A stretch of 5,157 nt of DNA from Prosthecobacter debontii (GTDB lineage Bacteria > Verrucomicrobiota > Verrucomicrobiia > Verrucomicrobiales > Akkermansiaceae): positions 1 through 5,157 of the forward strand of contig CAMCYT010000198.1 of NCBI GenBank assembly GCA_945885485.1, read 5' to 3'. The translations under genes and the position numbers were made by a program. This document shows, one piece after another, positions 4,391 through 5,157 of this stretch (position 1 is the first letter of the stretch; every line of letters starts with the position of its first letter). The notes under the pieces are model-generated. The model was not told the origin of the DNA. It saw nothing but the letters and a program-made list of their open reading frames with translations, and did no database searches.

Positions 4391-5157
4391 TTACGCCATG
4401 CCTTTTTCGCCGAGGGCAGATATGGGTTTAGGCGCATTCTTCCGGCGCAAGTTAAACTGCCTGACCGCATGCCGTTGTAGATGGGCTTTAGCCTCCTCCA
4501 CGCTATCAGTGAAAAAGATCAGCTCTGGATCGTCCGGATTGATCATACCTTCATCCGCCATTTTGTAGAGAAAGTCCATCAGCGGCTGCCAAAAATCCTT
4601 GCCCATTAGGATGATCGGAAAGTTTTTGAGTTTTCCGGTTTGGATGAGAGTCATGGTCTCGAACATTTCGTCCATCGTTCCCGCGCCACCTGGCATGACG
4701 ATGAAGGCATACGAATATTTCACCAGCATGGTCTTGCGAGTGAAGAAATACCGCATGTTCACCGAGCGATGGACGTATGGATTCACGTCTTGCTCAAAGG
4801 GCAGGATGATATTCACCCCGATCGAGCGCCCACCGGCCTCGAAAGCGCCTTGATTGCCCGCCTGCATGATGCCCGGGCCTCCGCCAGTGAGAACCGTGAA
4901 TCCCAGCTCCGCACTTGCCGCGCCCATCTCCCGCGCCAGCTCATACCAACGAGTCCTCGGCTTGGTTCTTGCAGATCCAAAAATCGTCACGCAAGGTCCG
5001 ACAAAGTGCAGAATCCGATACGCCCGAATCAGATCCAGACCCACACGAAACAACGAACACAAATCATGAAATCGGGAACGCGGACCCGCCAGCCAAGAGC
5101 GCTCTTCCACCTCAAGCTCAAAGATCTTTTGTTGGCGGATTTCCTCCTCGGTAATCT
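4391..5157 (-). CDS. TIGR00730/LOG-family Rossmann-fold protein (partial, 5' end outside window)
   Basis: Member of the LOG family, often mislabelled lysine decarboxylase. Characterised members cleave the N-glycosidic bond of nucleoside 5'-monophosphates, for example cytokinin riboside monophosphates; the substrate here is unknown. Counting from an internal GTG at 5110, the domain shows FGSAR (44-48), TGGGPGIM (75-82), the conserved Arg in FFTRK (R125), and the signature PGGAGTMDE (140-148) with catalytic Glu148. Arg plus the PGGxGTxxxE-like loop is the family active-site pattern, so activity is likely. The frame is open beyond the GTG to the right edge: 15 more codons read ITEEEIRQQKIFELE and continue the same charged helical style, so GTG is probably not the start and the true start lies outside. 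254 residues are visible. It is convergent with the glycosylase gene; nothing adjacent indicates a cytokinin pathway, and a nucleotide-salvage or detoxification role is an equal guess. Confidence 0.9.
   Translation of the reverse strand, partial: ITEEEIRQQKIFELEVEERSWLAGPRSRFHDLCSLFRVGLDLIRAYRILHFVGPCVTIFGSARTKPRTRWYELAREMGAASAELGFTVLTGGGPGIMQAGNQGAFEAGGRSIGVNIILPFEQDVNPYVHRSVNMRYFFTRKTMLVKYSYAFIVMPGGAGTMDEMFETMTLIQTGKLKNFPIILMGKDFWQPLMDFLYKMADEGMINPDDPELIFFTDSVEEAKAHLQRHAVRQFNLRRKNAPKPISALGEKGMA

Noticed and set aside
4391..5110. GTG at 5110 as the start of the LOG-family gene
   Set aside because: The frame stays open upstream to the edge with protein-like sequence, and no suitably spaced Shine-Dalgarno sequence lies before the GTG; the gene is better treated as truncated by the window.
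4391..5157. Lysine decarboxylase annotation
   Set aside because: The PGGxGT motif belongs to LOG-type phosphoribohydrolases; there is no PLP-binding lysine motif.

Overview
The window looks like an ordinary chromosomal segment of a free-living Gram-negative-type bacterium. The best guess is Verrucomicrobiota or a relative in the PVC group. This rests on remembered protein resemblance (LOG-family protein, UDG, class II xylose isomerase), on start codons mostly lacking a Shine-Dalgarno sequence, and on ACCACTGATGG- and ACCACAGAGG-type intergenic repeats of the kind I associate with such genomes. It is an inference, not a database result. There are no phage, IS, CRISPR, tRNA or rRNA genes, and no obvious multi-gene operon.

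Layout from left to right: (1) 1-68, minus strand: the first 22 codons of an unrecognised gene that runs off the left edge. (2) 95-221: a repeat element with inverted arms. (3) 257-291: a strong intrinsic terminator for acpP. (4) 316-558, minus: acpP, acyl carrier protein. (5) 559-889: a gap holding a 10-bp palindrome, a second inverted-arm repeat (688-853) and a 14-bp tandem duplication that overlaps the end of the next gene. (6) 890-1705, minus: an unrecognised two-TM protein. (7) 1706-2032: a gap packed with hairpins, one of them a likely terminator for xylA. (8) 2033-3340, minus: xylA, class II xylose isomerase with all catalytic and metal residues intact. (9) 3435-4274, plus: a family-4-like uracil-DNA glycosylase, divergent from xylA. 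(10) 4275-4390: a convergent gap with a palindrome and a pair of overlapping, mutually exclusive hairpins. (11) 4391-5157, minus: a TIGR00730/LOG-family nucleotide phosphoribohydrolase-like protein, open to the right edge.

The genes serve unrelated housekeeping roles (fatty acid carrier, pentose isomerisation, base-excision repair, nucleotide-type hydrolase) and are separated by large structured gaps, so each is probably transcribed on its own. The two most noteworthy points are the glycosylase and the intergenic DNA. The glycosylase keeps its active-site motifs but has lost three of the four Fe-S cluster cysteines of family 4. The intergenic DNA carries two similarly built inverted-arm elements flanking acpP and a chain of at least six hairpins after xylA. 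I see no clear novel multi-gene system here.
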